Shown piece by piece: positions 8,859 to 18,222 of a stretch of DNA of 64,000 nt; the stretch's first letter is position 1; the number at the start of each line of letters is the position of its first letter. Made by a program: the position numbers and the translations under genes. Below the pieces are notes generated by a model that had not been told where the DNA came from, made no database searches, and saw nothing but the letters and a program-made list of their open reading frames with translations. Source of the stretch: CAIQQQ01 sp040399685 (lineage in GTDB: Bacteria > Pseudomonadota > Alphaproteobacteria > Acetobacterales > Acetobacteraceae); contig JBBART010000016.1 in assembly GCA_040399685.1 (NCBI GenBank), positions 49,550 to 113,549 of the forward strand, in the 5' to 3' direction.

Positions 8859-10403
8859 TCAGTTCCAGCTTGAGAGGTAGTAACGTGGAAGCTCGTCGGT
8901 CCAGGCCTTGAAGTTGAGTTCCTTGCGATAGGCATAGGTGCCCACGCTGGTGAACAACGGCACGAAATAGGCCTGCTCGGTAATCCGTTTGATGGCGGCC
9001 GAGTAGTTCTTCTGGCGCTCGGCCTTGTCAGTGGTCTGGCCACCGGCGATCACCAGCCTCTGCACTTCCGCATCATGCGCGAAGTCACCGCTGGTGAAGC
9101 CCTCGGTCAGCGCGCCGCTATAGTATTGCGGCAGGAAGGCCGAGACATCGTTGATCGAGTAGCTGCCCCAGTTGCCCAGATCGATCGGGTTCTTGCCTTC
9201 CTGGGACCGCTGGATCTGCGCCTGCACCTGCAGATGCGTCATCTTCGCGTTGATGCCCACAGCCTTCAGGTAGTTCTGGATGGCGCCTTCGAACTGCGGC
9301 AGCACGTAGGAGACGATTTCGGTCTCGAACCCGTTCGGGTAGCCAGCCTCGGCCAGCAGCGCCTTGGCCTTCGCGGGGTCATACGGATATTGCACGGCGG
9401 CTTCGGCATCGCAGCCGAACTGGGTGGGGAAGCACGGGGCAGGCGGCACGCGCGAGCCGCCCTGCATGAGGTTCTTGGCGATCGACTGCCGGTCGATGGC
9501 ATGGATGATCGCCTGACGCACCTTCACCTTGGTCAGCGGGCTGTCGGCCCCGGTGCGGCCGGCGGCGTCGATGTTGAGCGAGTTGACGCGCATCGTCTCG
9601 GCCTGCTCGGTCTTGAACGGCCCCATGGCGCCCACCTTGGGCAGGTTGTCGGGCAGCACGTTCCACGTCCAATCAGCCTTGCCGCCGATGAGTTCGTTCA
9701 GCGCGGTGGTGTTGTCCACCACCTCATGGATCACCAGCTTGCGAATGGCCGGGCGGCCTTTGGGGCTGTCCTTATAATAGTCCTCGAAGCGCTCCATCTC
9801 GATCTGGTTGACGCCGTCGATGCGGGTGATCTTGTAAGGGCCAGCGCCGATCGGCTGCTTGTCATAGGCATCCGAGCCCACGCGTTCCCGGTAAGCCTTC
9901 GGCATGATCGGCGTGACCATGGCGATGTATTCAAGTGCTGCCGGGAAGACCTTCTTGGTTTTGATCGCGACCTTGAAATCGTCGATCTTCTCGGCGCCGG
10001 CAATCCAGCTGTAGTTGGACGGAACCGAGACCTGCTTGTCGGTGAGGATGGAATTGATGGTGTAGACCACGTCATCGGCGGTGAACGCGCTGCCGTCCTG
10101 GAATTTCACGCCCTGGCGCAGGGTGAACTCGATCGTGGTTGCATCGGTGTATTTCCATGACGTCGCCAGCAGCGGTTTGATTTCGAAGTTGGTCGGGTCC
10201 CGGTAGACCAGACCATCGAACGCCTGATGGGCCACGATAATTCCGGCGCGCAACTGATTATAGTATGGGTTGACGTTGACGATCTGATCCCACCAAACAA
10301 CGCGCAGCGTATCCGCCGATTTCTGTGCCTGTGCCGGAACCGCGACTGCCATCAGGGCCGACGCCGCCAATAACGCGCGCATATAGACCACTGCCGAACC
10401 CAT
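8859..10403 (-). CDS. Peptide/nickel-type ABC transporter substrate-binding protein (SBP_bac_5)
   Basis: A 514-residue periplasmic binding protein of the DppA/OppA class. The signal peptide is seen in MRALLAASALMAVAVPAQAQ, with likely cleavage after AQA. SBP family 5 features follow: TLRVVWWDQIVNVNPYYNQL near the N-terminus, the motif YTDATTIEFTLRQGVKFQDG (class signature), and VRQAIIHAIDRQSIA near the middle. The start could be the ATG at 10403 or the one at 10382, which gives the more standard signal peptide. It is probably the partner of the permease/ATPase operon at 4774-8423 although it lies on the other strand, so it must have its own promoter. Confidence 0.9.
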   Translation of the reverse strand: MGSAVVYMRALLAASALMAVAVPAQAQKSADTLRVVWWDQIVNVNPYYNQLRAGIIVAHQAFDGLVYRDPTNFEIKPLLATSWKYTDATTIEFTLRQGVKFQDGSAFTADDVVYTINSILTDKQVSVPSNYSWIAGAEKIDDFKVAIKTKKVFPAALEYIAMVTPIMPKAYRERVGSDAYDKQPIGAGPYKITRIDGVNQIEMERFEDYYKDSPKGRPAIRKLVIHEVVDNTTALNELIGGKADWTWNVLPDNLPKVGAMGPFKTEQAETMRVNSLNIDAAGRTGADSPLTKVKVRQAIIHAIDRQSIAKNLMQGGSRVPPAPCFPTQFGCDAEAAVQYPYDPAKAKALLAEAGYPNGFETEIVSYVLPQFEGAIQNYLKAVGINAKMTHLQVQAQIQRSQEGKNPIDLGNWGSYSINDVSAFLPQYYSGALTEGFTSGDFAHDAEVQRLVIAGGQTTDKAERQKNYSAAIKRITEQAYFVPLFTSVGTYAYRKELNFKAWTDELPRYYLSSWN

Positions 10404-10556
10404 GCCGCATGCTCCACTGTTGATAAGGGCGTAACGCTAACGTGTCTTTTGCCGGTTTGGCTACAAAGAAACCAAACGTGGCCGCGCTTGCCGGCAGGGT
10501 CCTTCACGCGAGGGATATTTCATGTTTCAACTGCGCGATAATCCGGGGGCTTTCGT

Positions 10557-11723
10557 ATGATGAAGCGCGTTCTTGGGGCTGCGGCCCTGTCATTGGCGGC
10601 GTTTGGCGGCACGGCGCCGGTGGCTTCGGCGCAGACCCTCAAGATTGGCATCGTGGCCACGCTGTCTGGGCCGCAGGCGTCGTTGGGTGAACAGGTGCGC
10701 GATGGCTTCCAGGCGGGCATCGACAGCCTGGGCGGCAAGCTCGGCGGCCTGCCGGTGGAGCTGACGGTGATCGACGATGAACTGAAGCCGGATCTCGCGG
10801 TGACGAAGATCCGTGGCTATGTCGAATCGGGCAAGGTGGATTTCGTGGTCGGCCCTGTGTTCAGCGGCGTGATCGCGGCGATCTTCAAGCCCGTCACAGC
10901 CTCTGGCGCATTTCTGATCAGCCCCAACGCCGGCCCGTCCACGCTCGCCGGCAAGGGCTGCTCACGCGATCTGTTCGTGACCAGCTATCAGAACGACCAG
11001 CCGCATTCGGTGTCCGGCCAGTTCGCCACCGATCAGGGCTACAAGCGGGCCTTCATCGTGGCGCCGAACTACCAGGCCGGGCGCGATGCGCTGAACGGTT
11101 TCAAAAGCCGTTACAAGGGCGAAGTGGTCGCCGAGGACTACGTGCCGCTGTCGCAGATGGACATGCAGTCCGAAATCGCGCGGATCGCCGATGCGAAGCC
11201 GGACGTGGTGTATGTGTTCCTGCCGGGCGGGCTGGGCATCAATTTCGTCAAGCAATACCGCGCAGCCGGTCTCAACACTATTCCGGTGCTGTCCTCGTTC
11301 ACAGTGGATGAAAGCACGCTGCCGGCTGAGGGCGATGCAGCGATCGGGTTCTATTCGGGTGCAAGCTGGGCGCCGAATATGGACAACACCGCCAACAGGA
11401 CTTTCATGTCGGCGTTCGAGGCGAAATACCAATACGTGCCCGCCTCCTATGCGGCGTATGCGTATGACACCGCGCGCCTGATTGACGGCGCCGTGCGCGC
11501 CGCTGGCGGGACGGATCATAACAAGCTGCGCGTGGCGCTGGAGAAGGCGCCGTTTGAATCGGTGCGCGGGTCGTTCCAGTTCGGTGCGAACCACTACCCG
11601 GTGCAGGATTTCTATCTCGCCCGCGTGGCCAAACGGGCCGATGGCAAGCTGCAGACGGAAATCCAGAAGAAGGTCCTCTCGGCCGACGTCGATCCGTATG
11701 CCGCCGAGTGCAAGATGCGTTGA
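10557..11723 (+). CDS. Liv-type ABC transporter substrate-binding protein
   Basis: A 388-residue periplasmic binding protein of the branched-chain amino acid/amide class (Peripla_BP_6). The signal peptide is about residues 1-26 (hydrophobic core LGAAALSLAAFGG, cleavage near ASA-Q). The mature part opens with LKIGIVATLSGPQASLGEQV, the usual first strand and ligand loop. Downstream by 18 bases begins the LivH-type permease, then M, G and F components, so this heads a full operon. The neighbouring nitrile hydratase-like operon suggests amides, nitriles or related small nitrogen compounds as possible substrates; that is an inference from context only. Confidence 0.92.
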   Translation: MMKRVLGAAALSLAAFGGTAPVASAQTLKIGIVATLSGPQASLGEQVRDGFQAGIDSLGGKLGGLPVELTVIDDELKPDLAVTKIRGYVESGKVDFVVGPVFSGVIAAIFKPVTASGAFLISPNAGPSTLAGKGCSRDLFVTSYQNDQPHSVSGQFATDQGYKRAFIVAPNYQAGRDALNGFKSRYKGEVVAEDYVPLSQMDMQSEIARIADAKPDVVYVFLPGGLGINFVKQYRAAGLNTIPVLSSFTVDESTLPAEGDAAIGFYSGASWAPNMDNTANRTFMSAFEAKYQYVPASYAAYAYDTARLIDGAVRAAGGTDHNKLRVALEKAPFESVRGSFQFGANHYPVQDFYLARVAKRADGKLQTEIQKKVLSADVDPYAAECKMR

Positions 11724-11741
11724 TCCAGCGGTAGCGCCTGC

Positions 11742-12656
11742 ATGACCTTATTGATAGTGCAGGCGCTGAACGGTGTTCAGCTCGGCATGTTGTTGTTTCT
11801 GATCGCGGCGGGGCTGACGCTGGTGTTCGGGGTGATGAACTTCGTCAACCTGGCGCATGGCGTCCAGTACATGATCGGCGCCTATCTGGGCGTGGCGTTC
11901 GCGCGCCTGACCGGCGGGTTCTGGTCGGCGCTGGTGCTGGCGTCGGTGACGGCGGGCGCGATCGGGTTGCTGCTGGAGTGGCTGATCTTTCGCCATCTGT
12001 ATCGGCGCAGCGACCTGGACCAGGTGCTGGCGACGTTTGGCGTGATCCTGACGCTGAATGAGGCCACGCGGCTGATCTGGGGATCGAACCCGCTGGAGTT
12101 GCAGATGCCGGAACTGCTGTCCGGCTCGTTCCAACTGGTCGAGGGGCTTCGCTACCCGGTCTACCGGATTGCCGTCATGGCGGCAGGGTTCGTGGTGGCG
12201 TTGCTGCTGGCCCTGGTGGTCAACCGCACCCGAATTGGCATGTTGATCCGGGCGGGCGCCAGCAACGGACCGATGGTGTCGGCGCTCGGGGTGGATATCG
12301 GGCGGCTGTTTCGGATTGTGTTCGGCGTGGGGGCGATGCTGGCAGGGTTCGCCGGCGTGTTGGCCGCACCCCTGGTGTCGGTGGCGCCGGGAATGGGTGA
12401 GAATTTGCTTATCCTGGCATTCGTGGTGATCGTGATCGGCGGCGTTGGCTCCATCCGCGGGGCGTTCGTGGCGGCGTGCATCGTGGGACTGGTGGACACG
12501 TTGGGGCGTTCGCTGATCACAGATCTGGCGCGGGCGACGCTGAGCGGCCCGTCCTCCGCCCGGGTGGGGCCGGCGCTGGCCTCGATGTTGATTTACCTGG
12601 TGATGGCGGCTGTGCTGGCGGTGCGTCCGGCCGGGCTGTTTCCGGCGCGCGCGTGA
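11742..12656 (+). CDS. LivH-type ABC transporter permease
   Basis: A 304-residue permease with about eight hydrophobic segments. The N-terminal pattern LNGVQLGMLLFLIAAGLTLVFGVMNFVNLAHG (positions about 9-40) is the hallmark of LivH permeases, and the C-terminal conserved block FVVIVIGGVGSIRGAFVAA is present near 226-244. It follows the binding protein by 18 bases, and its TGA overlaps the GTG of the next permease (GTGA). Confidence 0.93.
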   Translation: MTLLIVQALNGVQLGMLLFLIAAGLTLVFGVMNFVNLAHGVQYMIGAYLGVAFARLTGGFWSALVLASVTAGAIGLLLEWLIFRHLYRRSDLDQVLATFGVILTLNEATRLIWGSNPLELQMPELLSGSFQLVEGLRYPVYRIAVMAAGFVVALLLALVVNRTRIGMLIRAGASNGPMVSALGVDIGRLFRIVFGVGAMLAGFAGVLAAPLVSVAPGMGENLLILAFVVIVIGGVGSIRGAFVAACIVGLVDTLGRSLITDLARATLSGPSSARVGPALASMLIYLVMAAVLAVRPAGLFPARA

Positions 12657-13588
12657 CCGGCCGCCGGCTGTTCGTGCCGTTGGCGATCTTTGCCGTGTTG
12701 GCGGCGATACCGTTGCTGCGCGCCCTCGGCGTGCCGATTGGCGGCAGCGTGGTGTTGATCGCCGGTCGGATCATGATCTTTGCCATCGCCGCGATGAGTC
12801 TGGATCTGATTCTGGGCGTGGGCGGCCTGCCCAGCTTCGGCCACGCGGCGCCGTTGGCCATCGGCGCCTATGCGGTGGCGATGCTGGATGCGGCCGATAG
12901 GAACGACGCGCTGGTGGTGGTGCCGGCGGCTATGGCGGCGGCTGGTGTTTTTGCGCTTGCAACGGGCGCGGTGGCGCTGCGCACGCGGGGCATCAACTTC
13001 ATCATGATCACCCTGGCGTTTGCCCAGATGGTATATTTTACCGCGGCCTCCCTCAGCGATTACGGCGGCGATGACGGCGTCACCCTTTCTGAACGCACTG
13101 CATTCGCAGGGCTAAGGCTGCTGGAGGGGCGCAATTTCTATTGGACCACCTTGGCACTGCTGTTCGGCGTGTGGCTGCTGTTGCGCATGATCGTTCGCTC
13201 CCGCTTCGGGCGCGTGCTGGCCGCCATTCGGCAGAACCGCGCCAGGGTGCAGGCGCTCGGCATCAACGCCACGGCGGTGGAACTGGTGGCCTTGGTCATC
13301 GCCGCCATGATCTGCGCCCTGGCGGGCGTGCTGTTGGCCAATGACGCGGAATTCGTCTCGCCCGCCTATACCGCCTGGGGCCGGTCGGCGGGTTTGATGG
13401 TGATGGTGATTCTGGGCGGGCTTGGAACGCTGCACGGGGCCATTCTGGGCGCCGCGATCGTGGTGCTGTTCGAGGAGGGGCTGGGGCGGGTGACGCCGCA
13501 TTGGCCGTTGGTGTTCGGGCCATTGATGGTGATGGCCGTGCTGTTCTTCCGCAACGGCATTGCCGGGATCGGCGGACGCCGTGGCTGA
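12653..13588 (+). CDS. LivM-type ABC transporter permease
   Basis: A 311-residue permease and partner of the preceding LivH-type protein. The family block GGLPSFGHAAPLAIGAYA (about residues 57-74) corresponds to the LivM signature, usually GxxSLGHAAFFGIGAY. A C-terminal GGLGTLHGAILGAAIV segment is also typical. I place the start at the GTG overlapping the LivH-type stop (GTGA); the frame remains open upstream but would run inside that gene. The C-terminus overlaps the following ATPase by 8 bases. Confidence 0.92.
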   Translation: MTGRRLFVPLAIFAVLAAIPLLRALGVPIGGSVVLIAGRIMIFAIAAMSLDLILGVGGLPSFGHAAPLAIGAYAVAMLDAADRNDALVVVPAAMAAAGVFALATGAVALRTRGINFIMITLAFAQMVYFTAASLSDYGGDDGVTLSERTAFAGLRLLEGRNFYWTTLALLFGVWLLLRMIVRSRFGRVLAAIRQNRARVQALGINATAVELVALVIAAMICALAGVLLANDAEFVSPAYTAWGRSAGLMVMVILGGLGTLHGAILGAAIVVLFEEGLGRVTPHWPLVFGPLMVMAVLFFRNGIAGIGGRRG

Positions 13589-14329
13589 TCCGGTGTTGGA
13601 ATTGGATGGCCTGCACAAGCATTTCGGCGCGCTGAAGGTGACGGACGACGTATCGCTGACAGTGCGGCCCGGGACGGTCCACGCTATCATTGGCCCCAAC
13701 GGCGCCGGCAAGACCACGCTGATCAACCAGATATTCGGCGCGTTGCGACCTGATGCGGGCCGGGTGCTGCTCTGCGGGCGCGACGTCACCCGTCTGGCGC
13801 CGCACCGGCGGGCGCGGCTGGGGCTGGCGCGCAGCTTTCAGATCACGTCGGTGCTGCCCGCGTTTACAGCCTTGGAGAACGTGGCGCTGGCGGTGCAGGC
13901 GCGGTCTGGCTCGCCATTTCGGTTCTTCCGGGCGGCTGACGGCGACGCGCACGCGAACCGGGCGGCGTTGGACACGCTGGATCGTGTCGGCCTCGCGCCA
14001 CGTAGCACCGTTCTCGCCGGATCGCTCAGCCATGGTGAAAAGCGGCAGTTGGAATTGGCGATGGCACTGGCATCCCAGCCGCTGGTGATGCTGTTGGACG
14101 AACCGCTGGCAGGTGCGGGGCCAGAGGAGACGGCAAGGTTGATCACGCTGTTGGGCGGCCTGCGGGCCCAATGCGCCATCGTGCTGGTGGAACACGACAT
14201 GGACGCGGTGTTTCAACTCGCGGACGACATCACGGTGTTGGCGCTTGGCCGGGTGATCGCGCACGGACCGCCGGCTTCAATCCGCGCCGATACCGCCGTG
14301 CGGGCCGCCTATCTGGGCGAGGATTTCTG

Positions 14330-14330
<1 letters not shown>
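13581..14330 (+). CDS. LivG-type ABC transporter ATPase
   Basis: A 249-residue ATPase of the LivG class. Walker A is GPNGAGKTT near residues 38-46, the Q-loop lies in LARSFQITSVLPAFTALENV, the signature is LSHGEKRQLELAMALA (the LivG-specific variant), and Walker B is VMLLDEPLAG. The GTG at 13581 is preceded by GGCGGA; a TTG at 13560 in the same frame is the alternative. Overlap with the permease and a one-base overlap with the next gene show tight coupling. Confidence 0.92.
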
Positions 14331-15009
<679 letters not shown>

Positions 15010-15013
<4 letters not shown>

Positions 15014-15588
15014 GCGCTTGGAACAGTGACGCCGATCATGTCGCCGTCTCGCAGCAAGGTTGCAAGGCGTGCCTCGTCCCAGCCTTCGGTGCCGAAGGGG
15101 CGCATGGGCAGCACCATCCAGCGGTAATCGGCGGTGCTGTCGACCACGCGCAGCTGCATCTCGGCTGGAATGCGGGTGCCCCAATCGGCCAGCATGCCGC
15201 GAGGATCGCGCACGGCGCGGGCGCGGTAGGTGGCGGATTTGAACCAGAACGGCGGATAGCCGAGCACGGCGCGTGGATAGCAGCTGCACAAGGTGCACAC
15301 CACGAGGTGATGCAGCAGCGGCGTGTTCTCCAGCACGCCCAACGGCGGCATGCCGCGCATTGGAATGCCCACCGCCTCGGCGGCCTTGGCGCCGTCTTGC
15401 AGCATCAGCGCCCGGTATTCCGGATCGACCCACGCCTTGGCCACCATCCGCGCACCTTGGCCGGGACTGGCTGCATCGGTGATCGCCATGCGCTCGATGA
15501 TGTCGTCAGGCCCGGCGATGCCCTTCTCGGCGAGCAACTTGGAGACGGCGGCGAGCAGCTTGTGGCTGTCGGATTGCAGGATGTTCAT
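15010..15588 (-). CDS. Nitrile hydratase alpha-like / thiocyanate hydrolase gamma-like metal subunit
   Basis: A 192-residue catalytic subunit. It carries the metal claw CTLCSC (Cys98, Cys101, Cys103); the Thr after the first Cys is the pattern of cobalt-type enzymes, whereas iron types have Ser. The surrounding family block ENTPLLHHLVVCTLCSCYP and the later PPFWFKSATYRARAVRDPRG are well conserved. Two of the Cys are expected to be oxidised to sulfinic/sulfenic acid in the active enzyme. It is the last gene of a three-gene operon, overlapping the beta C-terminal gene by 4 bases. It could hydrate nitriles to amides or hydrolyse thiocyanate; the sequence alone does not decide. Confidence 0.9.
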
Positions 15589-15866
15589 GCGGTCTCCAGC
15601 CAGGATTCGAACAGTTCCACCACAATGGCGTCACCAGGGCGGCCTTCGCCCCAGATGGCCGGCTGGTCGAAGCGGACGTGATACAGGTCCAGCGTGGCCG
15701 CCGGGCGGGCAAAAGCGAGGTCTTCGGGGTTGGCGAACCGGCCTAGATGACGCTCCACCACGCCGGTGGCGCCGCGCAGGTAGTGCGGCGTGCGGATGTG
15801 GCACTGGCCGCGTGTCTCGGGCCAGTCCAGCTTCACCCGAACGCTTTGACCGGCTTGCAGCATCAC
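15585..15866 (-). CDS. Nitrile hydratase beta C-terminal half as a separate subunit
   Basis: A 93-residue protein matching the SH3-like C-terminal barrel of nitrile hydratase beta. Visible are GQSVRVKLDWPETRGQCHIRT, PHYLRGATGVVERHLG and LYHVRFDQPAIWGEG, the typical sequence of this domain. In ordinary nitrile hydratases this is fused to an N-terminal helical half; here it has its own start (ATG 15866, overlapping the upstream stop by 4 bases). A split beta is the arrangement of thiocyanate hydrolase (alpha and beta subunits) and of some three-subunit nitrile hydratases such as the toyocamycin enzyme. Confidence 0.88.
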   Translation of the reverse strand: MMLQAGQSVRVKLDWPETRGQCHIRTPHYLRGATGVVERHLGRFANPEDLAFARPAATLDLYHVRFDQPAIWGEGRPGDAIVVELFESWLETA

Positions 15867-16171
15867 ACGCTCTCCAGTGCTTCGCGCAGTTCCGCTTCTG
15901 TGATCACGCCGCGCACCATCAGGTTGTCGGCGATCGAGCGGATCCAGCGCTGGTAATAGCTCAGCGCGTGATATTCGGCCTCGGGGATCGCCTCGATGCC
16001 ACGGCGCAACTCGTCCACCGACATGACCTTTTTCGCGCCGAGGATGCCGCGCAGGGCATCCACCTTGCGGTCGAACTCGGTCAGCACGTGATCATCGGTG
16101 TCCACCGCGTCACAGAGAAATTTTGATACGCCACCCATATCGTGATGGGCCCGGGGGACTTCGTGTTCCAT
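15863..16171 (-). CDS. Nitrile hydratase beta N-terminal half as a separate subunit
   Basis: A 102-residue helical protein resembling the N-terminal half of nitrile hydratase beta: the family opening HDMGG is at residues 10-14 and the conserved YYQRWIRSIADNLMVRGVITEAEL is near 72-95. It is first in the operon, so the order is beta-N, beta-C, alpha, as reported for scnB-scnA-scnC. Alternative: a nitrile hydratase activator, which also resembles this half. The presence of a free-standing beta C-terminal gene next to it argues for a structural subunit instead. Confidence 0.85.
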   Translation of the reverse strand: MEHEVPRAHHDMGGVSKFLCDAVDTDDHVLTEFDRKVDALRGILGAKKVMSVDELRRGIEAIPEAEYHALSYYQRWIRSIADNLMVRGVITEAELREALESV

Positions 16172-16180
16172 GGATGAAGT

Positions 16181-16939
16181 TTAGCCTCCGATCTGCTCGC
16201 CAGGATAGACGCCAAAGATGTCCTGACGCTTCAGCCAGCCGCGATAGGTGGCGACCTCGACCTCGCACCATAGGCTCGCGGCGGCGCACAGGCGCACGCG
16301 GCCCACAACGCCGGGTTTCAGCCGCGCCACGGCGGCGGCATCATCGGCGGCAGATGCACGCAGAACGTGATCAGATTCGCGCACCGAGAAGGCGCGCCTG
16401 GGGGACAGGGTGGGGGCGCGAACCCAACCGCGAATGTTGTCCTGGTCCTGCACCAGGCGCCAATCCTCCAGTTCGCGCAGGATCTCAACCGGCAGGTCCC
16501 GACGGTGATATACCCAGTCAATCGGGTAGCGAGTGCCGGGGCCAACCCGCAAATTCACATCGTCAAACCGCAGCGACATGAACCGCGGTATGGCCAGCCC
16601 GGTCACGCTGCCCTTGGTGGGGTCAATGACGGGGGCGGGCGGCTCGGCCGGGGCAGGGGCTGCAACCGCGGCGGCAGCTGCTTTTTCATCCTCTGGTTTG
16701 GCTTCGGCCGGCGGTTTCACAGCCGTTTTTTGGGCGGCCTTGGCCTGAACCTTTCTGGCGTTCGGCGCATGTGGCGCCTGGACAACCGGTATTCTGGGGG
16801 CTGTCGTTATCTTGCCGGGGGTGGCGCTGGTGGCGGGATGGGTTGGTTTTGCAACCCCGGTGGGGGGCGCCAGCGTTTCGGCTGACGCGACGGCGCCCGT
16901 CAGAAGCAGGCAGAGGAGGAAAGCGCGAATGAAGATCAT
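16181..16939 (-). CDS. Exported protein with bacterial SH3 domain
   Basis: A 252-residue protein with an N-terminal signal sequence (FIRAFLLCLLLTGAVASAE), a low-complexity Pro/Ala/Lys linker to about residue 115, and an SH3-like domain of the DUF1058/SH3_4 type (VNLRVGPGTRYPIDWVYHR, then WRLVQD, GWVR). Such domains usually bind cell-wall peptides. I chose ATG 16939 because AGGA lies 6 bases upstream; in-frame starts at 16945 (ATG) and 16954 (TTG) are less well placed. It lies 9 bases upstream of the nitrile hydratase-like operon on the same strand, so they may share a transcript. Confidence 0.75.
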   Translation of the reverse strand: MIFIRAFLLCLLLTGAVASAETLAPPTGVAKPTHPATSATPGKITTAPRIPVVQAPHAPNARKVQAKAAQKTAVKPPAEAKPEDEKAAAAAVAAPAPAEPPAPVIDPTKGSVTGLAIPRFMSLRFDDVNLRVGPGTRYPIDWVYHRRDLPVEILRELEDWRLVQDQDNIRGWVRAPTLSPRRAFSVRESDHVLRASAADDAAAVARLKPGVVGRVRLCAAASLWCEVEVATYRGWLKRQDIFGVYPGEQIGG

Positions 16940-16982
16940 GGACATTCCTGACAACGCCCGCGACGAATGGTCAAGCGGCAGG

Positions 16983-17354
16983 TCATAGGGTTATCACTTG
17001 CCCACCCATGATGGCCGACAGAAAGCTGACGGCGCCTGCGATTTCAACGGTGTCGGCGAGCGGGGCGGTGATGCCGGACAGGCGCAACCCGGCTTCGCAG
17101 GCGATCATGCGAACGCCGAGCTCGATGGCGGCCTCCCGCAACACGGCCAGGCTGGCAATGCCGCGTAGAACCACCGATTCGTCATCTGCCGCGAAGGGCG
17201 ACAGATCGGCGACCAGCGCACGGCAACCGCCATTTGTGGCAAATATCACCACCTCTCGGTCGATCGCAGCGGCGGCGGTTGCCAGCACGAAGGCGTAATG
17301 GGCCCGTTCGTGGCCGGGGGAGATCAGCAGGATGCCGAGTGGGTCAGTGGGCAT
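16983..17354 (-). CDS. DsrE/DsrF-like family protein
   Basis: A 123-residue soluble alpha/beta protein with the DsrE-type layout: ILLISPGHERAHYAFVLATAAAA (strand and first helix), VVIFATNGG (second strand), ELGVRMIACEAGLRLSGI (strand and helix holding the Cys position used for sulfur handling in relatives), and a C-terminal GAVSFLSAIMGGQVITL. The Cys in IACEAG may act in persulfide transfer; this is a family inference. The start ATG 17354 lies 11 bases inside the 3' end of the ThiF/MoeB-like gene, so the two are coupled. Confidence 0.75.
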   Translation of the reverse strand: MPTDPLGILLISPGHERAHYAFVLATAAAAIDREVVIFATNGGCRALVADLSPFAADDESVVLRGIASLAVLREAAIELGVRMIACEAGLRLSGITAPLADTVEIAGAVSFLSAIMGGQVITL

Positions 17355-18138
17355 GGGCGGACAGATCTGACAGCGTGGCGTTTGGTCCGCAGGCCAGGCA
17401 GCCAGGGTCGGCTGGGATTTTAATGGTCCGAAAGCGCATGCCCAGCGCATCCCAGATCAAGAGGCGCCCCGCGAGGGTTTCGCCGACGCCGAGAATTTCC
17501 TTCAGCACCTCGGTGGCCTGCAGCGTGCCCATGACGCCGGTGACAGCGCCGAGCACACCGGCTTCCCCGCAACTGGGCACCAGGCCGTCCGGCGGGGCCT
17601 CGGGGTAGAGGCAGCGATAGCAGGGCTGGCCCAGATGGGGCCTGAAGGTGGAAAGCTGCCCTTCGAACCGTAGCACGGCGGCGCTGACCAGTGTGCGGCG
17701 CGCCAGCACGCAGGCGTCGGCCACCAGAAAGCGGGTGGGGAAGTTATCGCTGCCGTCGCAGACGATGTCGTAATTCCGGATCAGGTCCAGCGCGTTCCCA
17801 GACGTCAGGCGCATGCAATGCGGCTCGATCACCACATCAGGATTGATCGCCGTTGCGGCGGCGGCTGCGCTGAGGGCCTTGGGGGTTCCAAGATCGGCCA
17901 TGCCATGGGCAATCTGGCGTTGCAGGTTGGACAACTCCACCACATCGTCGTCCACAATGCCGATTCGCCCAATGCCGGCAGCGGCGAGATACAACGCCAG
18001 CGGACTGCCGAGGCCGCCCGCGCCGATCAGCAGCACGCTCGCTGCGCGCAATTTCGCCTGGCCTTCGCCGCCCACTTCCCCCAACAGGATGTGGCGCGAA
18101 TAGCGGTGGATCTCGGCCTCGGTAAAATCCATGTCCAT
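17344..18138 (-). CDS. ThiF/MoeB/HesA-family adenylyltransferase (E1-like)
   Basis: A 264-residue E1-like enzyme that adenylates the C-terminus of a ubiquitin-like sulfur carrier (ThiS or MoaD type). Seen: RYSRHILLGEVG at the start, nucleotide loop GAGGLGSP (39-46), DGSDNFPTR, catalytic-region PSCGEAGVLGAVTGVMG, and two zinc pairs CYRC and CLAC. No rhodanese domain, so the form is short. The start is taken as ATG 18138; ATG 18156 is also in frame. No carrier gene is next to it; the DsrE-like protein overlaps downstream. ThiF versus MoeB cannot be settled here. Confidence 0.88.
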   Translation of the reverse strand: MDMDFTEAEIHRYSRHILLGEVGGEGQAKLRAASVLLIGAGGLGSPLALYLAAAGIGRIGIVDDDVVELSNLQRQIAHGMADLGTPKALSAAAAATAINPDVVIEPHCMRLTSGNALDLIRNYDIVCDGSDNFPTRFLVADACVLARRTLVSAAVLRFEGQLSTFRPHLGQPCYRCLYPEAPPDGLVPSCGEAGVLGAVTGVMGTLQATEVLKEILGVGETLAGRLLIWDALGMRFRTIKIPADPGCLACGPNATLSDLSAHAH

Positions 18139-18222
18139 GATGTCACTATAGGGCATCGCTTGCACGGAGTCGCTCTCAGGGACTTCGTCACTGTCATAGG
18201 CGCGCAAAAGGATGAAGAGAGT

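Noticed and set aside
15863..16171. Nitrile hydratase activator protein
   Set aside because: Activators resemble beta-N, but a free-standing beta-C gene follows directly, so a split beta subunit explains both better.
15585..16171. Frameshifted single beta subunit gene (pseudogene)
   Set aside because: Each half has its own start and stop with a short ATGA-type overlap, both ends look like natural domain boundaries, and the arrangement matches known three-subunit enzymes. A sequencing error cannot be fully excluded.
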